Assembly (NCBI RefSeq): GCF_900091845.1
Contig: NZ_FMCI01000183.1
Span: 1 to 64,000 of the forward strand
Reading direction: 5' to 3'
DNA: 64,000 nt
DNA from: Streptomyces sp. SolWspMP-5a-2
GTDB taxonomy: Bacteria > Actinomycetota > Actinomycetes > Streptomycetales > Streptomycetaceae
A model generated the notes under the pieces. That model had not been told where the DNA came from, ran no database searches, and was given only the letters and a program-made list of their open reading frames with translations. The translations under genes and the position numbers were made by a program. Positions within the stretch are counted from its first letter, which is position 1; each line of letters opens with the position of its first letter. This document shows, piece after piece, positions 10,209 to 19,500 of the stretch.

Positions 10209-11324
10209 TTACTTGAGGCCGAGCTTGTCGCAGGCGGCCTTGTACTTGCCGGTGCAGATGTCGGCCACCGTGTAGACGCCGTCCTTGATGACGGTGTCCT
10301 TGATGTTGTCCTTGGTCAGGGACTGGACCGGGACCAGGACGGACGGGACGTCGGTGGCGGAGCCGCTGGAGACCTTGTCCTTGGCGACCGAGTCCAGGCT
10401 CTCGCCCTTGGCGAGCGCGACGGCCATGGCGGCGGCGGCCTCGGCCTCGGGGGCGTAGGGCTTGTAGACGCTCATGTACTGCTCACCGGTGACGATGCGC
10501 TGCACACCCGCGAGTTCGGCGTCCTGGCCGGTGACCGGGACGGAGACGCCGGCCGCCTTGAGGGCGGTGATGATACCGCCGGCCATGCCGTCGTTGGCGG
10601 AGTAGACGCCCGCGATGTTCTTGGCGCCGATGGCGGAGATCGCCGTCTCCATCTCGGAGTTGGCGTTGTCCGGCGACCACTCCTTGGTGTCGTACTCCTT
10701 GGCGATGGTGACCTTGCCGTCGAGGGCGGAGTGCGCGCCCTTCTTGAACTGCGCGGCGTTCGGGTCGGTCACCGAGCCGTTGATCATCACGATCTTGGAG
10801 GACTTGGTGGCCTTGTCGCCCAGGGCGGTCAGCAGGGCCTCGCCCTGCGTCTTGCCGACCTCTTCGTTGTCGAAGGAGGTGTAGGCGCTGATCGGGCCCT
10901 CGGCGAGGCGGTCGTACGCGACGACCTTGATGCCGGCGTCGACGGCCTTCTGGACCGAGTTCTTGATCGCCTTGGCGTCCACCGCGTCGACGATGAGGAC
11001 GTCCACCTTGTCGGTGATCATCGTGTCGACCTGCTGGGCCTGGAGGCTGGCGTCCTGGCGAGCGTTGTTGTACTGGATCGTCGCCTTGTCGTTCGTCAGT
11101 TCCTTGATCTTCTTCTCGATCAGGGGACGGTCGAACTTCTCGTACCGCGCGGTCTTGTTCTCCGGCAGGAGCAGACCGACCTTGATGTTGTCGCCCTTGG
11201 CGGCGGCGGACTTCGAGGAGTCCGCCTTGTCGCCCGACTCCTTGGCGCTGCCACAGGCGGCCAGCGAGACGGCCATCGCACCCGCGGCAACGGCGACAGC
11301 GGCACGACGCATACGCGTGTTCAC
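10209..11324 (-). CDS. xylF: Xylose-type sugar-binding lipoprotein
   Basis: This 371-residue protein has a short signal peptide ending in the lipobox LAAC (Cys24), so it is a lipoprotein facing the outside. The mature part is a type I periplasmic-binding fold of the XylF group: KVGLLLPENKTARYEKFDRP at the start, NNARQDASLQAQQVDTMI and VYSANDGMAGGII at ligand-binding loops. GTG start with GGGAGG nine bases upstream. First gene of the xylFGH transcript. A Rok7B7-like operator lies 75 bases upstream of its start codon. Confidence 0.92.
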   Translation of the reverse strand: MNTRMRRAAVAVAAGAMAVSLAACGSAKESGDKADSSKSAAAKGDNIKVGLLLPENKTARYEKFDRPLIEKKIKELTNDKATIQYNNARQDASLQAQQVDTMITDKVDVLIVDAVDAKAIKNSVQKAVDAGIKVVAYDRLAEGPISAYTSFDNEEVGKTQGEALLTALGDKATKSSKIVMINGSVTDPNAAQFKKGAHSALDGKVTIAKEYDTKEWSPDNANSEMETAISAIGAKNIAGVYSANDGMAGGIITALKAAGVSVPVTGQDAELAGVQRIVTGEQYMSVYKPYAPEAEAAAAMAVALAKGESLDSVAKDKVSSGSATDVPSVLVPVQSLTKDNIKDTVIKDGVYTVADICTGKYKAACDKLGLK

Positions 11325-11398
11325 TTCAGAAACCTCCCTGACGAGGCCGCGTCGTTGCGGCCGAGGTGGCTGGAAGTCAACTCGGCCACACGTGCGAC

Positions 11399-11411
11399 GT
11401 CAAGAAGTAAA
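11399..11411 (-). promoter_or_regulatory. Rok7B7-like operator upstream of xylF
   Basis: On the minus strand the 13 bases read TTTACTTCTTGAC. This fits at every position the Rok7B7 recognition sequence as I remember it (TTKAMKHSTTSAV). It lies between xylF and the rok7B7 stop codon, where the xyl promoter should be. The match is seen; the consensus is from memory. Confidence 0.55.
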
Positions 11412-11445
11412 TCCTTAACGGGTTGGCAACGGTGCCATCCGTTCT

Positions 11446-12645
11446 CTAAGTGAAGGCAGGTGTGGCCGACGGCGCCGTGCCGTCCAAAAGCGTCGAATCG
11501 CCCATCTCGCTGAGCGCCAGGGCGAGCGCCCCGAGCACCTCCGCGCGGCCGCCGAGGGCCCCGGGGAGCACCGAGAGCTGGCGTCCCGCGCTGGGGATGG
11601 CGTACCGGCCGACGGACTCCCTGATCGGGCCGAGGACCAGCTCACCGGCCTCCGCGAGGTCGCCGCCGAGGACCACCCGGCTCGGGTTCAGCAGGTTGCA
11701 GAGGTTGGCGACGCCGCTGCCGATGTGCCGGCCGACGTCCGCGATCACCCGGCGGCAGCCCGGATCGCCGTCCCTGGCCATCCTGACCACGCTCTCCATG
11801 GTGAGGTCGGTGCCGTGGCTGGACTGGAGCAGGGGCAGGACGTAGCGGGCCGCCGCGAAGGTCTCCAGGCAGCCGCGGTTGCCGCAGCGGCAGACCGGGC
11901 CGGACTCGTCGAGCGTGATGTGGCCGATCTCCCCGGCGGTGCCCCCCGGCCCGCGGTAGATCTTCCCGTTGATCACCAGACCGGCCCCGACACCGCTCGC
12001 CACCTTGATGTACGCCAGATCGCGCACCCCGCGTCCGCTGCCCCAGACCAGCTCGCCGAGGGCGCCCAGATTGGCGTCGTTGTCGACGTGCACGGGCACC
12101 CCCAGGCGGCCGCGCAGCTCCTCGGCGGGGCGGGTGCCCGACCAGCCGGGCAGGATGGCGGTGGAGCCCAGGGTGCCGGACTCGACGTCGATCGGACCGG
12201 GGACGCCGAGGCCCACCCCGGCGATCTTGGCGCGGTCCACGCCGGTCGCCCCGATCAGCCGGTTGACCAGTTCCTCGGCCCGGTCGAAGCCCTGCGCCGA
12301 GGAGGCGTCGACGTCCAGCGGTTCGGACTCCTCGGCGAGCACCTGGTGGGCCAGGTTCCCGACCGCGACGCGCAGGTGGGTGTGGCCGAAGTCGACGCCG
12401 ATGACGATCCCGGCGTCGCCGCTCAGGGAGACGCTGCGGGCCCGCCTGCCGCCCGCCGAGGTGGGGGTGACCTCGACCGTCCCGCCGTTCTTCAGTTCCC
12501 GCACGATGTTGGAGACGGTGGCGGCGGAGAGCCCCGTGGTCCTGGCGATCTCGGCCTGGGTGAGCGATCCGGCCAGCCGGACAGCCCGCACGACCCGTTC
12601 CAGGTTGGCTCGGTGCAGCGACGACTGCGACCCCGGAGTCTCCAC
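11446..12645 (-). CDS. rok7B7: ROK-family transcriptional regulator Rok7B7
   Basis: The 399-residue protein has an N-terminal winged HTH (LTQAEIARTTGLSAATVSNIVREL, residues about 28-52) and a C-terminal ROK sugar-kinase-like domain. The latter has the nucleotide loop IGVDFGHTHLR and the zinc motif CRCGNRGCLETFAA. Its place between xylFGH and ngcEFG identifies it as Rok7B7 (SCO6008 in S. coelicolor), which controls xylose uptake and influences carbon repression and antibiotics. I chose the GTG at 12645 because a perfect AGGAGG sits five bases before it; upstream in-frame starts lack a site. Confidence 0.9.
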   Translation of the reverse strand: METPGSQSSLHRANLERVVRAVRLAGSLTQAEIARTTGLSAATVSNIVRELKNGGTVEVTPTSAGGRRARSVSLSGDAGIVIGVDFGHTHLRVAVGNLAHQVLAEESEPLDVDASSAQGFDRAEELVNRLIGATGVDRAKIAGVGLGVPGPIDVESGTLGSTAILPGWSGTRPAEELRGRLGVPVHVDNDANLGALGELVWGSGRGVRDLAYIKVASGVGAGLVINGKIYRGPGGTAGEIGHITLDESGPVCRCGNRGCLETFAAARYVLPLLQSSHGTDLTMESVVRMARDGDPGCRRVIADVGRHIGSGVANLCNLLNPSRVVLGGDLAEAGELVLGPIRESVGRYAIPSAGRQLSVLPGALGGRAEVLGALALALSEMGDSTLLDGTAPSATPAFT

Positions 12646-12777
12646 GACGACCTCCTGCGCGCGGGACCGCATCGATGAGGCCCCGTCTATGTCCAACTAG
12701 TGAACTCTAAGCTGAGCCGTTCGGGTCGCCTCCCGTCAAGAGGTTGAACCGGATCGGGGGCGCGCGGCCCACGCGCG

Positions 12778-12809
12778 GCGCGCCGCCCCCGGGACTGGGA
12801 GCGGCGCGC
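12778..12809 (-). terminator. Hairpin after ngcG
   Basis: Nine-base stem GCGCGCCGC / GCGGCGCGC with a 14-base loop just past the ngcG stop codon. Likely terminator separating ngcEFG from rok7B7. Confidence 0.55.
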
Positions 12810-12829
12810 GTCCGTGCGGATGCGGAGCG

Positions 12830-13762
12830 CTACTTGAGCGCCCCCGCGGTGAGCCCCTGGACGACCTGGCGCTGGAAGATGATGTACGCGGCGAGCACCG
12901 GCAGCATCGCCATCACCAGACCGGCGAACAGGCCCGACCAGTCGCCCTTGTAGCCCTGGCTGACCGCGAGTTGGACCAGCCCCTGGGTGAGCACGCGCTT
13001 GTCGGGGTCGGTGTTGAGCACCGTCGGCAGCATGTACTGGTTCCACTGCCCGAGGAAGTTGAAGATGCCCACGCTGATCAGTCCTGGCTTGGCCATCGGC
13101 AGCATGATCTGGAAGAACGTCCTGCTGTGCGAGGCGCCGTCCACGAAGGCCGCCTCCGCGATGGAGTTCGGCAGGGTGCGGAAGAACGCGGTCAGGAAGA
13201 AGACCGTGAACGGCAGCGAGTAGGCGATGTAGACCAGGATCAGGCCGTGGATGGTGTTGAGCAGGCCCATGTTGTTCACGACGTAGAACAGCGGGACCAG
13301 CGCCAGCATGATCGGGAAGCTCATGCCGCCGATGAACAGGTAGTAGATGAGGCGGTTGCCCGGGAAGTCGAACCGGGCCAGCACATAGGCCGCCATCGAG
13401 CCGAGGACCAGCGTGCCGACCAGCGAGAACCCCACCACCAGGACGGTGTTGAGGAAGTAGCCACTCATGTTGGCGTCGGTCCAGGCCCGCGCCCAGTTCT
13501 CGAAGTGGAGCCGGTCGGGCAGCGCCCAGGGGGAGCTGAAGATCGACCGGTCGTTCTTGAAGGACGTCATCACCGCCCACAGCAGCGGCATCACGACCAT
13601 GAACGCCCACAGGACCAGCATCCCGTGGGAGAACACGTTCAGGACCCCGCCGGTGCGCTCCCGGGCGGGCGCCGGGGCGGGCCGGGGCGCGGGCGCGTCG
13701 CCCTTGGCGACGGGGGGACCGGGCTCGGCCGGTACGGGGGCGGTGGGTTCGGTCGTCGTCAT
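12830..13762 (-). CDS. ngcG: Chito-oligosaccharide/GlcNAc ABC transporter permease NgcG
   Basis: A 310-residue MalG-type permease: a Pro/Ala-rich cytoplasmic N-terminus of about 38 residues, then six helices. The coupling loop EAAFVDGASHSRTFFQIMLP is the EAA motif that binds the ATPase. It starts four bases after ngcF ends. No ATPase gene is present here; in S. coelicolor the shared ATPase MsiK energises this class. The assignment rests on family plus gene order next to rok7B7. Confidence 0.88.
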   Translation of the reverse strand: MTTTEPTAPVPAEPGPPVAKGDAPAPRPAPAPARERTGGVLNVFSHGMLVLWAFMVVMPLLWAVMTSFKNDRSIFSSPWALPDRLHFENWARAWTDANMSGYFLNTVLVVGFSLVGTLVLGSMAAYVLARFDFPGNRLIYYLFIGGMSFPIMLALVPLFYVVNNMGLLNTIHGLILVYIAYSLPFTVFFLTAFFRTLPNSIAEAAFVDGASHSRTFFQIMLPMAKPGLISVGIFNFLGQWNQYMLPTVLNTDPDKRVLTQGLVQLAVSQGYKGDWSGLFAGLVMAMLPVLAAYIIFQRQVVQGLTAGALK

Positions 13763-13766
13763 CTGA

Positions 13767-14693
13767 TCAGTACTCCAGCCGCTCGCGCCGGCCCAGCCGC
13801 ATCACGACGGCCGCGAAGGCCAGGGTGACGATGAGCAGGGCGACACCGATGGTGGTCGCGTAGGCGGCCTGTCCGTCGCGGAACGCCTTCTGGTACACGT
13901 ACAGCACCAGGACGGTGGTCGAGTAGTCGGGGCCGCCGGGCCCGGTCGTCATGATCTGCACGACCGCGAAGGACTCGGCGCCCAGGGCGAGGATGCCCAT
14001 GTACACCCAGCCGGACTGCACGGTGTCCCAGAGCAGCGGCAGGGTGATCCGGAAGAAGGTGGTGGCCCGCCCCGCCCCGTCGAGCAGGGCCGCCTCGTAG
14101 AGGTCGGTCGGGATGGAGGCCATGCCCGCGGAGAAGAGGACCACGAAGAAGCCGACCATGGACCAGACGAGCACCGCCATCACGCACCACAGGGCCAGGT
14201 CCGGGTCGCCCAGCCAGAGCGGCTGGAGGCCGTCGAGCCCGATCCCGCGCAGCAGCGAGTTGATGGCGCCGCTGTCGGGGTTGTAGGCGAAGGCGAACAG
14301 CAGGGCGACGATGGCGATCGACAGCACCTGCGGGAAGAAATAGACGATCTTGTAGAAGGAGGAGCCCCGGACCCCGGAGACGACCGGGCCTCCCCTTCTC
14401 CGGCGTCCGCCGACGTTGATCATGAAGGCGAAGAACAGCGCGAGGCCGAGCGTCACCAGCGGCAGCACGACCGCGAACATCAAGCTGTGCTGCAAGGACT
14501 TCCAGAAGATCTCGTCGTCCAGCATCCTCCGGTAGTTGTCCAGGCCGACCATCTTGAATTCGGGGCTCAGGCCGGTCCAGTCCGTGAACGAGTAGTAGAT
14601 GGACTGGATGAAGGGCCACACCACGAAGAGCGCGTACAGTCCGAGGGGTACCGCGAGGAACCCCACGATGAACCGGTACTTGCCGTGCTGCAT
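13767..14693 (-). CDS. ngcF: Chito-oligosaccharide/GlcNAc ABC transporter permease NgcF
   Basis: A 308-residue MalF-type permease with six helices and the EAA coupling loop YEAALLDGAGRATTFFRITLP. It lies between ngcE and ngcG with short gaps (16 and 4 bases), so the three form one operon. Its partner in the membrane is NgcG. Confidence 0.88.
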   Translation of the reverse strand: MQHGKYRFIVGFLAVPLGLYALFVVWPFIQSIYYSFTDWTGLSPEFKMVGLDNYRRMLDDEIFWKSLQHSLMFAVVLPLVTLGLALFFAFMINVGGRRRRGGPVVSGVRGSSFYKIVYFFPQVLSIAIVALLFAFAYNPDSGAINSLLRGIGLDGLQPLWLGDPDLALWCVMAVLVWSMVGFFVVLFSAGMASIPTDLYEAALLDGAGRATTFFRITLPLLWDTVQSGWVYMGILALGAESFAVVQIMTTGPGGPDYSTTVLVLYVYQKAFRDGQAAYATTIGVALLIVTLAFAAVVMRLGRRERLEY

Positions 14694-14709
14694 CGCTTCT
14701 CCGGTTCGT

Positions 14710-16176
14710 TTACTGATGCTTGTAGTGCTTGATGGACGAGTCCTTCGCGGCGGCGTCGGCGAAGCCCTGGATCTTCTTGATGGCCTCGGCCGGGGTGATG
14801 CGGCCCGCCATCATCTCGCCGAGACCCGCGACGCCGATCTGCTCCTTCTGCAACTGGACGTACCAGTCCTGGATCCGCGGGTTGACCACGTTGTCGCCGG
14901 CCTTCTCCAGCGCCGCCACACCGGACTTGAGGCCCGGGGTGAGGGTGATGCCGTCGGTGCCGCCGTTGTACGCGGTCAGGGACTTGACCTTGCTCGTGAA
15001 GTTCTTGGACGACGCCTCACTGAGCATGATCCGCAGCTGCTCCATGCCGCCGGCCGCGTTCTTCCCCTTGGCCGGGACGATGAAGGGTTCGCCGCCCGAG
15101 GCCCAGATGGTCCCGAAGGGCATCTTGTCGGAACCGTCGATGCCGGTGGGCGCCGACACGGCGAGGTCGAAGTCCTTGGGGATGACGTTCGCCGACTCGT
15201 TCTCCACCCAGGAGCCGTTCGGGATGAACAGCGCCTTGCCCTCGGCCCACGCGGTCTGCGACTGGATGTGGTCGAGTCCCGGGGTGCCCTTGAGGACGTA
15301 CCCCTTCTTGTACAGCTCGTAGTAGGCGTCGAAGCACGCCTTGACCGCCGGGTGCTTCCAGGCGTTCGGCTCCAGGTTGTCGATGGCGTCGAGCACCTCG
15401 CGGCCGCCGACCTTGCCGATCATCGGGTAGAGCGAGAAGGGGAGGTAGTACGGGTACTTGCCCGCGTACGTCCAGCCCGCCATGCCCTTCTTCTTGGCCT
15501 TGGCGCAGACCGCGAGCATCTGGTCCCAGGTCTCCGGGTACTGCTCGTCGAGCGAGTCCAGGGCCTTCCGGGAGTACCAGACGCCGTACACGGTGTACGC
15601 GTAGTACATGATCCAGACCGGGTCGCCGTCGAGCTGGCCCATCTCGACGATGCCGGGCCGCAGGGTGTCGCGGACCTTCTTGGCCGGGTCGTCGTAGGAG
15701 GGCGCGTCCAGCAGCGGGGTGAGGTCGGTGAGCTGGTTCTTGCTCGCCAGGACGCCCATGTCCATCTGCTCGGCGCCGGAGTTGTCGATGAGGTCCGGCG
15801 GGGTGCCCTGGTTGAAGCGGGGCTGGAGGGTGGACTGGATCTTCTGGGTGGCGGCGAACTTCACCTTCGCCTTGGGGAAGTCCTTCTCGTAGATCTTGAC
15901 GGCGTCCTCGGCGTACTCCTTGCCGAAACCGCCGTCGAAGAGGACGAATTCCATCGGGGCGCTGTCATTGACGGCCAGCGGGTTCTTGGCGGTCTTCTTG
16001 CCGGCCTTCGCCTTCTCGCCGCCGTTGTCGCCGCCACCGCCGCTGGCACACGCGGACAGAAAACTCATCGCCGGTACGGAAATCAGACCGAGCGCGGCGG
16101 ACCGCTTGATCAGATCGCGACGGCCGACACCCGAGGTGCCGTCCGCGCCGTTGTTCTCGGCGGAAGTGGATCCCAT
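14710..16176 (-). CDS. ngcE: Chito-oligosaccharide/GlcNAc-binding lipoprotein NgcE
   Basis: A family-1 solute-binding protein of 488 residues. The N-terminus contains a twin-arginine signal (GRRDLIKRSAALG) and a lipobox LSAC, so it is probably exported folded by Tat and then lipidated. The mature part begins with a Gly/Lys-rich linker. NgcE binds N-acetylglucosamine and chitin oligosaccharides in streptomycetes. I chose the ATG at 16176, eight bases after GAGGA; a TTG two codons earlier is less likely. First gene of ngcEFG. Confidence 0.9.
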   Translation of the reverse strand: MGSTSAENNGADGTSGVGRRDLIKRSAALGLISVPAMSFLSACASGGGGDNGGEKAKAGKKTAKNPLAVNDSAPMEFVLFDGGFGKEYAEDAVKIYEKDFPKAKVKFAATQKIQSTLQPRFNQGTPPDLIDNSGAEQMDMGVLASKNQLTDLTPLLDAPSYDDPAKKVRDTLRPGIVEMGQLDGDPVWIMYYAYTVYGVWYSRKALDSLDEQYPETWDQMLAVCAKAKKKGMAGWTYAGKYPYYLPFSLYPMIGKVGGREVLDAIDNLEPNAWKHPAVKACFDAYYELYKKGYVLKGTPGLDHIQSQTAWAEGKALFIPNGSWVENESANVIPKDFDLAVSAPTGIDGSDKMPFGTIWASGGEPFIVPAKGKNAAGGMEQLRIMLSEASSKNFTSKVKSLTAYNGGTDGITLTPGLKSGVAALEKAGDNVVNPRIQDWYVQLQKEQIGVAGLGEMMAGRITPAEAIKKIQGFADAAAKDSSIKHYKHQ

Positions 16177-16290
16177 GCTCAAGTCCTCGCCTTCTCCAGG
16201 ACTCAGGCGGTGAACCGGATCCTCCCCGGCACCGCGGTCAGGTCAAGCAGGGTCGTACAGGATCCTTACGGATCGGTTGAATCGCCGACA

Positions 16291-16320
16291 GGTATAGTCC
16301 ACTTCCCGCCAGCTGAGCAA
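16291..16320 (-). promoter_or_regulatory. Putative ngcEFG promoter
   Basis: Minus-strand TTGCTC (16315-16320) and TATACC (16291-16296) are separated by 18 bases and lie about 115 bases before ngcE. They look like a vegetative promoter. I saw no convincing full DasR site in this gap (16177-16527). Confidence 0.4.
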
Positions 16321-16492
16321 GATCGAATGCAAGGTTGGCCACCGGTCTTTTCCGAGTTGAGACCTGCCGGAAATATGAGATGCCTGTGACCGCGTTGCCG
16401 GAAAAATCCGCGACATACGGCCCGAATGCCCCACCCAACACCCTTGACAGCACAGGCCACTTGACCCACTACTGGTCATTGCGCAGCAAATT

Positions 16493-16504
16493 GACAACGT
16501 TGTC
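16493..16504 (+). promoter_or_regulatory. LacI-type operator GACAACGTTGTC before the first GH92 gene
   Basis: A perfect 12-base palindrome lies 24 bases upstream of the ATG. It sits downstream of a TTGACA element at 16444-16449, where a repressor would block transcription. The same 12 bases recur at 24051-24062 upstream of the second GH92 gene. Confidence 0.6.
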
Positions 16505-16527
16505 CAGCGCAGGGAGGGTGCTCGCGC

Positions 16528-19500
16528 ATGCAGCATCGCAGAACTCGGCACAGATGGGGTCCGGCGGTCGTTCTCACGGCCGCCTTCGCCTTGGCGGCGG
16601 GCTCCCAGGGAGCGGCCGTCGCGCTGCCCGCGAAGGCCAAGGCGCCCGACCGGGAGTTCGCCTCGTCCTTCGAGACGGGTGAGCCGGCGCCGGACTGGCT
16701 CAGCACCGTCGACACCGGACCGGGCGGCACCAAGCGCGCCTCGGGCGTCGACGGCGGTTACAGCACCGGCATCCCCGGCAACGTCACCGACCACGTCACG
16801 GACGTGCGGGCCAGCGCGGAGAACACCAGCGGCGGCGAGGTGAAGGAGAACCTGGTCGACGGCGAGGCCGGCACCAAGTGGCTGACCTTCGAGTCGACCG
16901 GCTGGGTGGAGTTCGACCTCGACAAGCCGGTCAAGGTCGCCACCTACGCGCTCACCTCGGCCAACGACTACGGCGAGCGCGACCCCAAGGACTGGACCCT
17001 CAAGGGCTCCGCCGACGGCACCGACTGGAAGACGGTCGACAGCCGCACCGGCGAGAGCTTCTCCGAGCGGTTCCAGACCAAGAAGTACGACCTCGCCGAA
17101 CCGGCCGAGTACCAGCACTTCCGGCTGGAGATCACCCGCAACAACGGCGCCTCCGGCATCCTGCAACTCGCCGACGTGCAGTTCTCCACCGGCGGTGACG
17201 ACGCGCCGGTGCCGCAGGACATGCTGACGCTGGTCGACCGGGGCCCGAGCGGCTCGCCGACCGCGAAGGCGGGCGCCGGGTTCACCGGCAAGCGCGCCCT
17301 GCGCTACGCCGGACGGCACACCCCCGACGGCCGCGCGTACTCGTACAACAAGGTCTTCGACGTGAACGTGGCCGTGCGCCGCGACACCCGGCTCTCCTAC
17401 CGGCTCTTCCCGGCGATGGCCGACGGCGACCGCGACTACGACGCCACGAACGTCGCCGTCGACCTGGTCTTCACCGACGGCACCTCGCTGAGCGCGCTGG
17501 GCGCCACCGACCAGCACGGGTTCCCGCTGACCCCGCGCGGCCAGGGCGACGCCAAGTCGCTCTACGTCAACCAGTGGAACAACATCGAGTCGTCGATCGG
17601 CTCGGTCGCGGCGGGCAAGACCGTCGACCGCGTCCTGCTCGCCTACGACTCCCCCAAGGGCCCGGCCAAGTTCCGGGGCTGGCTGGACGACGTCAAGATC
17701 GGACCGGCGCCCGCCGAGCGGCCCGAGGCGCACCTGTCCGACTACGCGCTCACCACCCGCGGCACCAACTCGAGCGGCAGCTTCTCGCGCGGCAACAACT
17801 TCCCCGCGACGGCCGTCCCGCACGGGTTCAACTTCTGGACGCCGGTGACCAACGCGTCGACGCTGAGCTGGCTGTACGACTACGCCCGCGCCAACAACGA
17901 CGACAACCTGCCGACGATCCAGGCGTTCAGCGCCAGCCACGAGCCGAGCCCGTGGATGGGCGACCGGCAGACGTTCCAAGTGATGCCGTCGATCGCCTCG
18001 GGCACCCCGGACACCGGGCGCACGGCGCGCGCACTGCCCTTCCGGCACGAGAACGAGACGGCGCGGCCGTACTACTACGGGGTGCGGTTCGAGAACGGTC
18101 TCAGGACCGAGATGACGCCGACCGACCACGCGGCGGCGCTGCGCTTCAGCTTCCCCGGCGACGACGCGAGCGTGCTCTTCGACAACGTCACCGACCAGGC
18201 GGGGCTGACCCTCGACAAGGAGACCGGGACCTTCACCGGCTACTCGGACGTCAAGTCGGGCCTGTCCACGGGCGCGACCCGGCTGTTCGTGTACGGCACC
18301 TTCGACAAGCCGGTCGAGGACGGGTCGTCGAGCGGGGTCAAGGGCTACCTGCGGTTCGACGCGGGCAAGGACCGCACCGTCACCCTGCGCATCGCGACCT
18401 CGCTGATCAGCGTCGACCAGGCGAAGGACAACCTGCGCCAGGAGATCCCGGACGGGACCTCCTTCGACAAGGTCAAGCGGCAGGCGCAGCGCGCCTGGGA
18501 CCGCATCTTCGACCGCGTCGAGGTCGAGGGCGCCACCCGGGACCAGCTGACGACGCTGTACTCCAGCATGTACCGGCTGTACCTGTACCCGAACTCCGGC
18601 TTCGAGAAGGTCGGTTCGAAGTACCAGTACGCCTCGCCGTTCCAGCCGATGCCGAGCCAGGACACCCCGACGCACACCGGGGCGAAGATCGTGGACGGCA
18701 AGGTGTACGTCAACAACGGCTTCTGGGACACCTATCGGACCACCTGGCCCGCCTACTCGTTCCTGACGCCCTCTCAGGCGGGCGAGATGGTCGACGGGTT
18801 CGTGCAGCAGTACAAGGACGGCGGCTGGACCTCGCGCTGGTCCTCCCCCGGCTACGCGGACCTGATGACCGGCACCTCCTCGGACGTGGCGTTCGCGGAC
18901 GCGTACGTCAAGGGCGTCGACTTCGACGTCAAGGCGGCGTACGACGCGGCCGTGAAGAACGCGACCGTGGTGCCGCCGTCGTCCGGCGTGGGCCGCAAGG
19001 GCATGGCGACCTCGCCGTTCCTCGGGTACACCAGCACCGACACCGGTGAGGGCATGTCCTGGGCGATGGAGGGCTACGTCAACGACTACGGCATCGCCAG
19101 GATGGGCCAGCGGCTCTACGAGAAGACCGGTCAGAAGCGGTACAAGGAGGAGTCGGAGTACTTCCTCAACCGCGCCCAGGACTACGTGAACCTCTTCGAC
19201 ACCAAGGTCGGCTTCTTCCAGGGCCGCACCGCGAAGGGCGACTGGCGCGTCGGACCCGACGCGTACGACCCCCGGGTCTGGGGCTACGACTACACGGAGA
19301 CCAACGGCTGGGGCTACGCGTTCACCGCGCCGCAGGACAGCCGGGGCCTGGCCAACCTCTACGGGGGCCGCAGCGGGCTCGCCGACAAGCTCGACGAGTA
19401 CTTCGCGACGCCCGAGACGGCCACCTCCGAGTTCGCCGGCTCCTACGGCGGGATCATCCACGAGATGACCGAGGCGCGGGACGTGCGGCTCGGCCAGTAC

